A DNA stretch of 64,000 bases, from positions 159,603,645 through 159,667,644 of the forward strand of contig OY720635.1 in NCBI GenBank assembly GCA_963169105.1. The letters are read 5' to 3'. Below the pieces are notes generated by a model. That model was given only the letters and a program-made list of their open reading frames with translations, had not been told where the DNA came from and searched no databases. This document shows positions 35,351 through 47,378 of the stretch, piece by piece. The position numbers and the translations under genes were made by a program. How positions within the stretch are numbered: the stretch's first letter is position 1; each line of letters opens with the position of its first letter. The DNA is from Ceriagrion tenellum (Eukaryota > Arthropoda > Insecta > Odonata > Coenagrionidae).

Positions 35351-38300
35351 GTACCCGCCTCGTCACTATCAAAATCCCTTCCTCCCGATTTGACTTCTGT
35401 GCCCCATCCCTGTCTTTCTTAGGAGCCAATGAGGATGTACCGTGGCGGGAAAGACCCTGAATCTAGTCATGCGTTACCTTTCATCGAGTGAAAATGACTC
35501 AAGGCTCTTTGTTTCCGTTCTGCATAATTATCTAGTGTCCGCTCGTTGTTTCCCCCAGCCTTCATTGGGCCCATGGAACTATAAACCCATTCGCTGCCTA
35601 GTTGTGTCTCGAAAAAGTGCCGGGCTGATCTTGTGTTCGTTCGATCTATGAATATATCTACAAATTATCGGAAATTTTAGATAATGAGATAATTGATGTG
35701 ATTAACTTATTTACCTGATAAAATGAAGAAAGGAGTTTTTTCCATAGTGGTTGAAGGATTTTAGACTTTTCGAGTTTGCCATTTAATCGATCTTCGGTGT
35801 TCGCTATGGTTTGACAGTCAATAGCTTAACTTTAAGCTATTGACCGGAAATGTGCAGTTTTAATAAAATTATTTAACGGACGTCAGTGCTCTCCGTTTCG
35901 TAGGGTCGGGCATGGGTTTTTTCGGCGGTATTTCTAAGCCCTCATTTTAAATGTAGTTTTTTTCCTAAAATTGAATGACGTAAGTGATATTGAGGAAAAC
36001 CCTCACTTGATTTGTATTTAGAACCCGCTCTTATCTACGTGATGCTGGAGAAACTTTTATTGTCAGTACTGCCTCGAATATTTTTCTTGCTCTTTCTTAG
36101 AAGAATTTTATTTTGATCCCTCTATTTTTCATAGCGTTAATTATTTATTTCATGCAAAAATTGTAGAGTATGATCGTTACATGCTTTCATCATAGCGGTT
36201 GGTTAATTTTTATCTGATCATGTATTCATCACTGTGAATTCATTATTCATTATTTTGATGAATTTCAATATTCGGATTTTGAGAGGAAGTAGAATGTTGT
36301 CAAAGAATCCGCTGTTCATGAAATCTTTGCTTTCTCGTTGTAAGACGTTCCTCGGTTTACGATGTTGCCTTAGAGAAACTTTTCTGTGGAACACATTGCG
36401 AAAATTACGAAAGGGTTGAGAGATAATTGACCCGCGCGCGAATATTTCGTATTTTGATTATGCACTTATTAAATCGAAAAATGTTCGTGGAAATAATGGT
36501 AACCCATGTTATTTTGCAAATTGCTCGTAGATGTTGTATAATAAAAAATCTATTTTCATATTATCTATGTATTATTAATAAAATTCCAGATAATTATTAG
36601 ATTCATAATTGAGTAATTTCATGATCATAGGAGGTATAAAGCGGTCAAATTTCTGTCCATTATGGATTTATGTGTCGCTGTTGCATTTCGTGGGATAAAT
36701 CTTGAAGGATGTCTGCCACTTTTAGGGTTGAGAGATCGTCATCTCAAATGCTTCCACTAGAGAGCGGTGAAAGGGCCTCCTAAGACCTATTTAGATATTG
36801 CCCTTGTGTGGAGTCGATGATCCTACCTCCGTCGGCAGAGCCGCAGAAATAAGGCAATCGGAGACTTCTTCATCCAAGACTAGGCTGGGTCGAATACCAT
36901 TTCGTTGCATAATTTTTGCATCTCTGGTTTTGATATTCTCCGCGATCAAAGTAAATTCAGCATTCGGGAAACGTAACTAACCTCATCAATGACCTGTGTT
37001 TCATGGGCATGAATATTCATTCATAAAACAATTTCACTGGTTTACTATTATTAATTAATAAACATTTAAACTTTTATTCAGAACAATGGTATATATATTT
37101 AATCATTTTGTTGCTGGTGTGTTCAACGCGTGTATGGCGTTAAGGTCAGCTGACTGAATGACGTAACCGGTGTTGAATACATTAATCTTTTATGTTGTTA
37201 TTGACGGCATTCGAAAGATGAAACTACCCGTTGTGGTCTTGGTAGACTTTCACTGGAATATTAGGAGGCCTCTTCATATGGGTGCTGCTTTATCTACTTG
37301 GCAATCATTCTCATCATTACTCCACGCTATCATTTCGGACGTATTTTAATCAACACAACTCAAGTATAATGATGCCCTTTTAAGGTCACTTCTCATGTAT
37401 GGTGATTATATTCGTGCTTTAAGCCGAGGGTTACATGCAAACACTAATGGTGTTTCCTTAATTTGTCCTTGCTGTTTGAGTAGATGAAGAACTTGGAGGT
37501 TAAATGCTGCTATATGATGCCGTCGCTGATCGATAATAATAACCATTACCGCTTAACTACCCGTTTGAGTCCTAAAGCTGTTGTTTAACTCGACACTATA
37601 AACGGTTAATGAATAATGACGGAGGGAAACCAAGCAGGTTAGAAAATTAATGGAGGTAACATTCCACTTCATTCTTGAAGCCCATTCCGCCATTATAATC
37701 AGCACAAGTTAAGATATCGCTCTTGTGTACGTGGAGTTGATTGACGCCAGAGCCAAGTTGAAATCCATCGGTAATGAGACATTTTGTGACTGCTAGGCCA
37801 CGCATAATCGGCGCGCATTCCTTTCCATGCACCTCTATTCTTGCTTCACCTTCGCTCATATGCGTGTAAGGTCATGCCTCCTTCATTTCATCTTATCCTC
37901 CTCGAAGGAAAGTGTATGCGTCTCTGAGATATTGTGTAAACGTGGCCTTAGCGTCGCTAAGCACGCAATAGCGATCCCCAACCCCCGTCGCACTGTCTGT
38001 TCTGCGTCAATGCGCGCGCGACTCTTTTTCCATGAACACTTTTGCGAGTCCATTCATTCCCTTAAGTGCACGGGCGGCACACTGCGAGTCGATCTAACGT
38101 TGTGGGGTGGAGGAAAAGGGCGGATGGAAAGAATTAAAGAGAGAGGGGGAATGGGATGGATTTTTAGGGACTGCGGCGGGGGGGAGTTGCGAGTGTCGAT
38201 CGCCTCGGCAAAAGTGAATCGTTTTTTTTGTACTTTTCTCTTTGGACCGCGAGAGGGAGCGTTTGGTGGGAAGGGAAGTGTGCGGTTCGCAAAGCAAGTC

Positions 38301-38585
38301 GGGAAGGCGCAGGAAACGGCAGAGGGGAACTGAGGAGGGTATTGAAAGGTGGAGGAGTGAAAGGGTGAGAGCAGGGGAGTCATTTGAGGCAATGCATTAG
38401 GAGGAGGGCAGTTGCATTTCCGAACTATCTCAGTTCCCGAATTTAGTGTAAAATGTATGATCAAGATATATCAATGTGATAGAAAATGATAAATGCATTA
38501 TTTCTTCGAACTTTAAAATATTATGCTTTAATTTAGCCTCCAGAATCATAGGATTGTTTTAAAATCTTACGGAAATCAGTCGGTT
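35351..38585. other. Unassigned DNA
   Basis: Apart from the palindrome at 35817-35844, no gene, RNA gene or transposon was recognised. A G-rich patch at about 38080-38400 opens frames on both strands. Otherwise the sequence is AT-rich and frequently interrupted. Confidence 0.55.
35817..35844. repeat. 28-base perfect palindrome (hairpin)
   Basis: GTCAATAGCTTAA is followed by CT and then its exact complement TTAAGCTATTGAC, giving a 13-bp stem with a 2-base spacer. No T run follows, so it is not a simple terminator, and no transposon boundary was found around it. It could be the centre of an old inverted repeat or chance; 13 perfect pairs is unusual for chance. Confidence 0.9.
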
Positions 38586-38789
38586 GTCAGCCCCGGTGGC
38601 GGAGGGGTAAAGTCTTCGCCAGCTAACCCTAGGGTCGAGGGTTCGAGTCCCGCCTGGGTAGAATATTATCTGCCCAGGACATGGGTGTTTGTGTCTCGTC
38701 CGTTGTTACTGTTATTCACCCGACGTAAATTGGCCCATTGTGCTGTATTCGGGGTAGTGAAGATAAAAAAAATAAAAATAAAAAATAAA
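38586..38789 (+). mobile_element. tRNA-derived SINE, copy 1
   Basis: The head starts GTCAGCCCCGGTGGCGGAGG (A box region) and carries GGTTCGAGTCC at 38640-38650, a perfect polymerase III B box. The body (GCCCAGGACATGGGTG, then CTGTTATTCACCCGACG and GTAGTGAAGATAAA) ends in an AT-rich (AAAAT)n tail. A second copy at 49.1 kb matches along the whole length. Copy 2 retains CTGCTAATCC around the anticodon position, which points to a tRNA-Ser(GCT)-like ancestor; here that part is CAGCTAACCC. No clear target-site duplication was found. Confidence 0.92.
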
Positions 38790-39200
38790 GCATTTTCTAA
38801 TACTATCGCCCTCCCCTCTCACCGCGAGAAAATCGTACTATCTTCTGAGGAAGTTAAAAACCGCAGTCCGATATAATTAAAATGAAAAACCGATGTAAAA
38901 AAATGCCGATAAAACAGTATGAGTCGTAAAATTATCTCGGGGTAGAAACTGTATTTGCTGCCAATCACGAGTGTCATCTGTTCCGCCAGAGAAGTAGGTG
39001 TTAATGTTAATTGTGAGTGGAAGGTGGGAAGTGAGATATGAGCATTCATTCCGTCACCAATTTCGGTTCGGAAGGTAGCACATGTTAGCACATCGGTTGC
39101 GTCATAGGCTCCTCCGCCCTATCTTTTCGTTACGCGGACGTCAGAAAACAGTAACAAGATACGGGTGCGGCGTGTCACGTGCTCTCTCCTCTTTCGCACC
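38790..39200. other. Short unassigned spacer before the CpG island
   Basis: No gene or repeat was recognised. The composition is average and becomes GC-rich after about 39100. Confidence 0.5.
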
Positions 39201-41097
39201 GCGCTAGTCACTTGTCGGCGACGGTATAGCGGCCCCCTCTGGTGGAGTGCGGCCGTACTACCTCTCCTCTCCCCTTCCCTCTCCCCACCTTCGTCCGAGG
39301 TGCCCCGCTAACCCTCCTTCTCGAATCCCCCCTTCCTCCCCCTGCCCCCTCGCCGTCACCATCGCCACACCACCACCGGCACCACTACAACAACAAAAGG
39401 AGTGGGGAAGGGGCAGGTGGAGGCGGGAGCGGGTGGGGGAGGGAGGGAGGTCGGTGGGTGAGAGTGTATCTGGGATACGCCGCCTATACTGCTCCTGCCC
39501 CCCTCTCTCTGTCCCTTCCCCCTCCCCCTATCCCTCCCTCACCCCCTCCTCGTTCCCCCCCACCCCTCTCCCGCTTCTGTCTCACCCGCTAACCCCCACC
39601 CCCTCCTCCTACCGCCGCACTCCCCTCGTGCCGAGCCACCCCTTCGCCCCCGTTCCGTCGCCTCGTCTCTCGTCCCTTAACTCCCGGCATATTCTCTCCG
39701 TGTACGGCGGCTAGGGGAGGCGCATTCAACATCCCTCTCTCTCTCTCTCTCCTTCCTTCTCTCTCCACGCCACCAACACCACGCCACGCACACCACCACG
39801 CCTCCTCTCTCTCTCTCTCGTGGCGATAAAGGCAGAAGGGTGGGGAGGGGAAGGTGGTGGAGCAGAGGGGGTGGAGGGTATGTAAGAGGAGGAGGAGGAG
39901 GAGGGGCATTTCGTTGTGTCTGTGGCCTACGCCGGCGGGGCCGTGCCGCTCCACGCGCATTCCGCGATAGCGCGTGTCCACGCACGCACGCCTTTCGAGC
40001 GCAGAGGGGGCGCAGGGTCGGTCGTGTGTGTCGCCAGCCGCGTGTCGCACGTGTGTGTGTCTCGTGTGTGTGTGTGTGTCAGTTCGCCGTTGCTCTGCTG
40101 TTTCGGGCGCGCGCGCGCCTGGAGGAAGGAAAGCGAGAGAGAGAGTCCCTCTACAAGGCGTGATCTTTTTGCACACCTCTCCCTCTCTGTGACTAAGCAC
40201 GTGTCGTGTTCCCTCCGTGGACGGGACGCGGAATACACGGTCGTGTCCTTCTAGCCGAGAGGTGACGTCTTCCCACCAAAATAAAACTCTCCGCCTTTTC
40301 TGCGGAGATTCCATCATCACACACACTCACACAAACACACGGCCGCACATACACACGCACCGAAATATAAACACTCTTCCCGCGGTTGTTGTCAGTCTCC
40401 CGTTTCGTCCTCTGGGCACACTGGGAAAAATATTGTTGAACATCAGTGCAGTCCTCCCCTCGCATGTCTCCTCTTTCTCTCTCATTGATCTTATCATACA
40501 GTTCTTGACAGCTCCTCCCGTGTCATCTCTCTGAGTGATACGATCTGTGCATGTTGTTTTGTAGTGTTTTCAATTGCCACTGAATACTGGTCACGCCAGT
40601 GTTCCCCAATCATTCCACTTGATCCACCAATCAGATCCCCGATCGTTTTTACATTTTCGCTCGAGTGATAAGAAGAGGTAAACAAGAGGCTTATGCGTTT
40701 TGCGTTGAGCTTTGTCTGGTGGTGACCAAAATCTCGACTGACATCGTCTGGAAAAGTGCGCTTTTGTTTTGTAGTGAGCGAAGTGAATTGTATGCTGTGA
40801 GTGCTTCGTTTCCAATTGTTTTGCAAAATCCAAGGGTGGCACTGTCGACGTGAATCCCGTCGTCTTCCAGGACTGGGTGACCCGGAATCTCTGTGACAGC
40901 CTGAGAGGCGAATCTTGCGGAGGAACTGTTGAATAAAATCATCTTCTTTTGTCATATATCAAGCGTTCAACTGATATATTTATATCGACGATGACATTCG
41001 AAGCCTTTTTATTCACTTGGGATGTCTTAAAGGTCGCCGCACCGAGGAGGGCCTGAACTAGAGGAGACTCCGGTGCCCATTGCTTTGCTCTGTTTGA
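39201..41097 (+). promoter_or_regulatory. CpG-rich promoter-like region upstream of the Ser/Arg-rich exon
   Basis: The region is GC- and CpG-rich, with C/T-rich, GT and CA repeats, and immediately precedes the only plausible host exon. A TCAGTTC at 40079-40085 fits the arthropod initiator TCAKTY with A+1 at 40081; a TCAGTC at 40392-40397 is another. I see no good TATA box or downstream element at the correct spacing. An ATG at 40991 begins a 21-codon frame ending at TGA 41054-41056, a possible upstream ORF. Transcription start and exon boundaries cannot be decided from sequence alone. The overlapping long frames on both strands here are compositional. Confidence 0.35.
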
Positions 41098-43041
41098 CTC
41101 GAGGTGAGGTGTGAGCGTATCCTGGAAGAGAACAAACTGCTCGCTTGGCGTGAGGTGCTTGTGGGAAGGCGAGGAGGCCCGTCTACCGCAGCACCGCCGC
41201 CACCGCCGTTGGAGGTGAGCCCAGCGGGAGGAAGAGCAGCGGCAGAGAGGAGGCCGCCGCCCGAGGGCAGCAACCCGCGCGGCGTGGAAGTGCGGCGCGT
41301 GGCATCGTGGTCGCCCAAGGGGCTGTCCCTCCCCGGGGGTGAGCACAAGCTTGGCACGACGGTGCCAGAGGAGAAACGGGAGTCGAAGAGAGAGGAGAGG
41401 GGCGGGGAGGGGGTTAAGGAGAAGGAGGCGGAGGCGGGGTCGGCCGGTCCAGGAGTCGAGGGAGGAGGAGATTTGAACGGCAGGGCAGCGCCGCCCACGG
41501 GGGTAGTGGTGTCATCATCCAGGAGGGCCGGCGGGGTGAGGAACAAGGAGGCCGGCTCGGAGGCAGGCAAGGGGGAGGGTTTTGCGGCGGGTGGCGGAAG
41601 GGAGGGTAGGAGAGGGAGGAGGAGAAACCGGAAGGAGGAGGGCGAGGAAGAGGAGGGAGGAGAGGAAGGGGAGGAGGCAGAAGAGGAGGGCCGTTGGAGG
41701 AGGAGGGGTGGAGGCGGTAGTTCCGGGGGCGGCAGCCGGAGGAGGTGCGGGGGCAGTTGCGGGTCTGGTTGTTGCAGCGGTGGTAGCCGGAGGCGCAAGG
41801 CCCGCAAGAGGAGGAGGTCGTCCAGTCCCCGGAGGAAGAACGATAGGAGCGACGCAAGGTCCACCGGCGGGGATCTCTCCTCGATAAAGTCGGCTCGCTG
41901 CCCCCACTGCCTCCACTGTCCCTGTCGCCCCCGAGGGGCGGATTCGTCGAGCAGCCGACAGGGTCCCCGATCCTCCGGGTGTTCCTCCGGGTCCTCCTCC
42001 CCATCCGGTAGGGAGAGGCGGAGAAAGCCGCGGTGCTGCGGCGGAAGCGAGCGCAGCAGGCAGAGAAGGGACAGGAGGTCCAGGTCCCCCAGGCGTAGCC
42101 GCGGAGGGAGACCCGCGAACGCTGCAACCAGGGCCGCTGGATACCGCCCGTCCTACGGACTCTCGCACTCCCTGAATTCGACCAGCGAACCCTCCTCCGT
42201 CTCCAGGAACTTCGTGTCGTCGTCAACGACCGGGAGCACGCCTCCCCCGGCTCCCGCTGCGGCCTCAACCACCACCCAGGCGGCGGCGAACCCCTTACAC
42301 CGGCGACTTCAGGCGGCCGCGGCCCTACCTCTCCTGCCGCCTTTATTCCCTTACGCCCCGGAGGCTTTTGGCGCCGTCCTACCGGTAGTCGAGCCGGAGG
42401 CCAGCCGGGCGGTCGTCGAAAGCGTCGCCGTCGAGAAAGCCACCGCCGTTGAAGGAGGAAGCGCGGGAGGAGTCGTAGCCACTGCCCCCGGCGGAGTGGT
42501 AGTCGCGGCAGCAGCGACATCCCCGAGTGGAGGAGCGGGGAGAGTGGTATCTGTCCAGGGGACAGGCGGCGGCCGTAGGCGCCGAGGGAGCTTGTACGGG
42601 AGGGAAGGCCGAAAGAGGAGGAGGAAGGAGAAGAGGAGGGTGAGGAGGAGGGAGGCGGTGGAGGGAAAGGGAGCGGTGGAGGACGTGGTGGCGTCTGCAG
42701 TGGAGGAAGCTGTGGTGGAGGAGGAGGAGGGAGAGGGCGTGGGGGAGGAAGACGCCGGTAACGAGAGCAGCGAGGACAGGAACTCCGTGGCCACAGCCCT
42801 GGTCGCCTCCCCCGTCTCTTCGTCGTCATCCTCTTCCTCCTCTTCGTCGGCCGCCTCCACCGCCTCCTCGCTGTCCTCATCCTCGCACTCGGCCTCGTCT
42901 TGCCCGCCGTCCCCGGCCTTCGCCCCCTCCGCCACGGCACCCTCCCCCTACCCACACATGTTGTTTGTGCCGTTCTCCGTGCCCAACTTCATCCCGGCCT
43001 ACGGAGGAAATTTTGGCGCCTTCTACGGCCTCCAATCCAAG
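41098..43041 (+). CDS. Putative internal or 5' coding exon, Ser/Arg/Gly-rich protein, family unknown
   Basis: The frame is open from the TGA at 41095-41097 through to a strong splice donor, AAG then GTGAGC at 43041/43042. It contains no ATG until 42958, so translation must start in an upstream exon (a pyrimidine-rich tract ending in AG at 41102-41103 could be the acceptor) or be wrongly framed. The product runs from a Glu/Gly/Arg-rich part, through RRKARKRRRSSSPRRK, a CPHCLHCPC cluster and SR-type RRDRRSRSPRRS, to an Ala/Thr/Pro-rich part, a long Ser run, and a hydrophobic end PHMLFVPFSVPNFIPAYGG. Ser and Thr runs use mixed codons, and third positions around 42150-42360 are mostly G or C, which favours this frame. 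Caution: two long minus-strand frames overlap it, and GAG-GTGAGG at 41101-41109 could instead be a donor, making this an intron. Confidence 0.45.
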
Positions 43042-46000
43042 GTGAGCACGGCCCTTTCGGTCTCTGAATTCGTCGGGACGACGGGGGTGCGCGGCACGCG
43101 GCCGGCCCCTTCGCGGTGTCCCACAAGGTTCGGTTGCCGGTCCCCGTCGGTTCTGCCTTGCCCGGTTCCCGCTCCTTCGCTGTCTGACCCGTTGCCCCCG
43201 CGCGGAGGAAGACCCGCTCGGCCGTGCTGCCAACTTCGCGGCTTTTTCGCGTCGCTCTCTACCGTGGTTTCTATCCCGCCGCCATTTTTAGTTGTCATTC
43301 TCGTTATGCTGTTTTGTTGCGAGTTTTTTCTAAGAATAAGTTAGCATTGTTGCGCATGTGCATTTCGTTTATTAGAGGAATTTAATCCGGACAAGGGAGC
43401 GGACATGGATTCTTGTAAAACGTGGAGAGTTATGTATTCGTATCGTACCTAGTACCTTGATTTAAGTTGGCACCTCTGGGTACACGTGTATAGATATGCA
43501 TAGGGTTTGTATTTATTTTGAAAATTGTCGTGACTTTTAATGTATTCAAATGTATGTATGTTTAACTCATTTCGCTAATTGTTCTCGATATTTTTTCTAG
43601 TTATGGCTTAAGGGTCTTTAGGGTTGGCATATCAGGAAAAGTACAAAACTTGCATATTGGATACTGTTTTGTTTCGTTAAAGAATCTCTCGTCTCAATTA
43701 ATGTTAGTAATGCCATTGAGTAATTTTTGGATTAAATTCTTAGTAATAGGAAAATACTGCATAGTATCATGCAACTCCAGTCTCGTAGCACTTTGTATCC
43801 TCGATGGCATAGTGTGAGTGAAGTTAATTACAATATACTGTGTTGTATCTGATTGAGCTAAACTATCATTCAGAATTGTGTTAGGCCGTAATCCTCTCTA
43901 ATAGTCGTGAACGTGTTTGTTACGTTGACTTCTTGTATTTTTATTTGTAAACATTTGCGAGATTCAGAAACCATCGAGTTTTTGTTTCAAGGAACCATTT
44001 GACGGAAGGTAAATGACATAAAGAGATAACAGTAGTTGTTAACCATCCAATTTACCCGTTCTTTCAATCATGCTGACCCATATTTAGAAATTTTAAATTC
44101 ATTACGTCTGCACTGCAACTTTCCCACTATTTAGTATATGGACATTCTTTTATGCTTTTCAAACCTCAAATATTACGACACCGATTGAATATATTTAATA
44201 TTTAGAAAAAGGGTTATATTGGTAAGAAGCTTTACCGGAAATAAACGTCCTTCAATCCTGGAAAATTTCTATGCGATAATTCTAGCATTGTGGTTGTCTC
44301 GAGGCATAAGCTTCAGTATTTAAGATACTTTGTATGTCATTTGTTGAATCTTCTCCTATGGAGCGCATTTCGCTCGTATGTTAGATATATTTCTCGCCAA
44401 GGTTTTTATTTTATTGTTTAACAGTGCTTTTTATGCTAGAGTATTATTATTTTGCCTTCATTCAATAAACTGCTTAGAGTGGTAATTATTTTGAGGCGCC
44501 ATGTGTAATATGAGTCAGTTCTTAATTTGATGATTCTATCTCTCGCTATTAGTGATAATCTGTACTAGTGATATAAATCTTTCCCCAAAAAAGGAATCAA
44601 GGTGCATAAGAGAATCAGAAGAATGGAGTTACTCTTTGTTTTCTAAAAAAGTTCAATTTGATTCATGTGAATGATACCTTTAAGCATAAATTCTGATGGT
44701 TTTCGGTATTGTATTACCCAAACCTTCAGTTCGTAATTTTTATAAGCTTATAAACCATCAGAAAATGGATGAGCTTTAGTTAAATCATGCATATTTTGAT
44801 CTTTCGCTTGTATGATTATTCTATGGAGTGGATACCATGAAAACCAAGCTTCATTAATCACGAAATAATTTAGTCCGATACCGATATTGTCCATTTTCTT
44901 CGTGGACTTAAGTAAATGAGAGAATCAAAACATGGTATTTACGAAGAATCTGTTGATTATTTTTTATTTTTTCTCTTCACTTGATAGAAATTGTCGAAGT
45001 TTAGGGACTCAAACCTAGTATCAATCAGAGTTGAATACCATCAGGTGTCATTCAGTATAAAAACATTTTTCTGGCGTTCCAATTTCAGCTATGAGTCGAC
45101 CATTTTCTATTATTTGTAGATGAGGGTTTTTTACAGCTATTTGTAAGTTAACTGATTCCCATTTTAGTAAAGGTTTAGGCAAGGGCATATTACTCAGGGT
45201 TATTATACAAGGTTATTTAATGTTCCAATTCATTTTTCTACCTGTAATGGCGTACGTATAAAATTATTCCTGATCAAGCAATTTGTGAAGGAATTATCAA
45301 AGAAAGGTAATTTTTAAATATCTTCGAGCCCAGTTTTCTGCTGAATATCTGAAGGATGATTTTATTTGGACCTTACATTAACCATACATAGACATTACAC
45401 TTACGAAAGACGGAATTTGAAAGAAGTCTCAGTGTGGTGAGCTTTTAAATTTGTTGTATCCTGTTCTTACTGGATAATAAATAAGAAGCAATTTACTAAT
45501 ACAGAAAATACGTTCAAAATGTTCGAGATCTTGGTCTGTAACTATCGCGTAAACGTACATTTCCTCCTTTGACTCCTTGACTACTTTCTTAGTGTAGTCA
45601 GCAGTGAGCCTTATGAAAGATTTCAGCGAAACGAAAAGGGATAGATAATACTTAGGAAAGTGGAACATCACACCTAGACTAAAATTAATAAATCTTGGAA
45701 AGGGATGTTCCTCTGCGAGTTATTTAGAGAAATAGCATCAAGAGTTTTGAGTGAAAAAAATCGTTGGAAAAGGACGTACAATCTTTTTGCTAAATGTATG
45801 GCTATTTTGATAATTTGAGCCATGATATTTGTGTTGTATTTACATATTATAGGTGATAAATTAATGCTCAAATGCAACAAAGTTGTTTTTTCAAGATTTA
45901 AAAAGTTATGACAGATTTGTAGAATAACTTATTGAACATATTAAAGTAAATTATTGTCAATTTTGGAATCAGCGATCAAAAGCCAATAAAATTCAGAGGT

Positions 46001-47132
46001 CGCAATAAAGCAATTTTTTAAATTTCTTTTTTGCTGACCTGTGTATTTAATGTAGGTCATGAATAACGGTTACCTTGCGTTAATTAAGAATTATCCACTC
46101 TGCTGGTAATTCTTTGCATGTGATAAGATCACTTATTATGGGAGGATTTATTCATATCAAACCTACTATATAGCGAGTTAAGGAATGGTATTGAATATTG
46201 TTGAATAACATTTTGTATGAAGACATAGCATATGAATAACATATGTATGTAAAATATTGAGGAATGACATTGTTCATTCCTATGTTTTTGTGTTGAAGTC
46301 AGTTGTTTTCATTGCCGCCTCTCCATTTTGTTACTTCATGATTGTTATATGCATCTCTTGATCTTTAAATGGTAGTACTTCGGTTATCCTACTCTTCCTA
46401 TCCCGATATTTTATAAGTATGCCTTTGTACACTTCCGGTATGCATTTGTACAGTTCCGGTAGCATAAATGATTCGTTATTGTTTTGCCTTGAGATGATTT
46501 TTAAAATGTTATCTTCCTTTTGTAAAAATCTGACGTTTCTATTTTTGCTCTTGATACTAGTTCGCATCAGTGTCCATGCCCTTAACTCACCCCCTTTTTT
46601 CGCACTTCGCCTTAAATCCGATGTTTTTTCCCTGTACTTATAATGCGTCAAATGGCGTATCATCCATTTCTGGATGTATTCCCCCCACCTATTCTTACAT
46701 CCCTTCTAACGCAACCTATATTTTCTATTTTTCTATATTTTCCTCGATGAGTTTTCTTCCTTAGGCAAAATTATTTTTAGATCTATTTTTCTCGTTGCAT
46801 TATCTATTCACATATTCTCTTGTATGATAACAGGCATAGTTTATTCGATTACATAATCCTCTTTCCTATCTCAATGACCTTGATACCTTAATTATTTGCT
46901 GGAGATTTTTGTCGCTTAATCTATTTATATATTCTCTTGTATGATAAAAGGTATAGTTTATTCGATTACATAACCCTTTTACCTATCTCAATCCTCCTTT
47001 CTTCGATACACTACCCGTCAAATCCGTCTCAACGATTCCAAACCTGCATTCTGACCGTTACTCGAATCTCTCTCTCTTTACGCTCTATCTTTCTTTTGAG
47101 TCTGTGCACCTCCCATCCTCCTGAGGACTATC
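43042..47132. other. AT-rich DNA, possibly the following intron
   Basis: Past the donor at 43042 the open frame continues to a TAG at 43342-43344, and then the composition changes abruptly to AT-rich. No further exon, RNA gene or complete transposon was recognised up to 47.1 kb. A 12-base inverted pair (44691-44702 with 44752-44763) and a direct repeat near 46.8 kb are the only structures seen. Confidence 0.5.
46804..46992. repeat. Direct repeat, two 72-base copies with a 117-base period
   Basis: CTATTCACATATTCTCTTGT at 46804 recurs as CTATTTATATATTCTCTTGT at 46921. The copies stay alignable through GTATGATAA, GGYATAGTTTATTCGATTACATAA and CCTATCTCAAT, ending near 46875 and 46992. The 45 bases between copies are not repeated. 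It is probably an old local duplication with no coding content. Confidence 0.9.
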
Positions 47133-47378
47133 ATGGAAGACATATTTGAAAATAAACTCTCGTACAGTTTCCCCACTTTTATTTTCGTCACCAACCATGG
47201 TTTCAGCACGCCATCATCAGGCTGATGATGGCATAATGCAAACCCTGATGTCCGTTTCAACGATTGAACGTCTCAACGGTCAGGCTGATGATGGCACAAT
47301 GTGCTGAAACCTTTGTCTGTGACGAAATTAAAAGTGAGGAAATTATACAAGTGTTTATTTCCAAACATGGAGATCCAT
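47133..47378. repeat. Fold-back repeat with three CTGATGATGGC blocks (Penelope-type)
   Basis: Arms of about 90 bases (47133-47221 and 47283-47378) are diverged inverted copies sharing blocks such as TTTTCGTCAC, GGTTTCAGCA and GCCATCATCAG. GCCATCATCAG-G-CTGATGATGGC at 47210-47232 is itself a perfect palindrome. The CTGATGATGGC block thus appears three times: once on the minus strand and twice on the plus strand (47222 and 47284). The right arm continues ATGTGCTGAAACC, giving the CTGATGA-T-GGC...GC-TGAAAC pattern, close to a hammerhead core but with an extra base on each side of stem II. The association with Penelope-like elements is inferred from the PLE piece at 63.4 kb. Confidence 0.8.

Noticed and set aside
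38586..38660. A functional tRNA gene
   Set aside because: The B box is perfect, but the acceptor ends do not pair and the sequence continues into a SINE body shared with the 49.1-kb copy.
39589..40326. 245-codon minus-strand frame in the CpG island
   Set aside because: It spans simple CA and C/T repeats and lacks any recognisable domain.
41058..42955. Minus-strand frames of 513, 268 and 217 codons
   Set aside because: They overlap the plus-strand candidate exon, give Pro/Arg-rich or Leu-rich low-complexity peptides, and no minus-strand splice or start signal was seen. They remain a caution for the plus-strand call.
44691..44763. 12-base inverted pair 49 bases apart
   Set aside because: Too short to exclude chance in AT-rich DNA and no transposon features around it.
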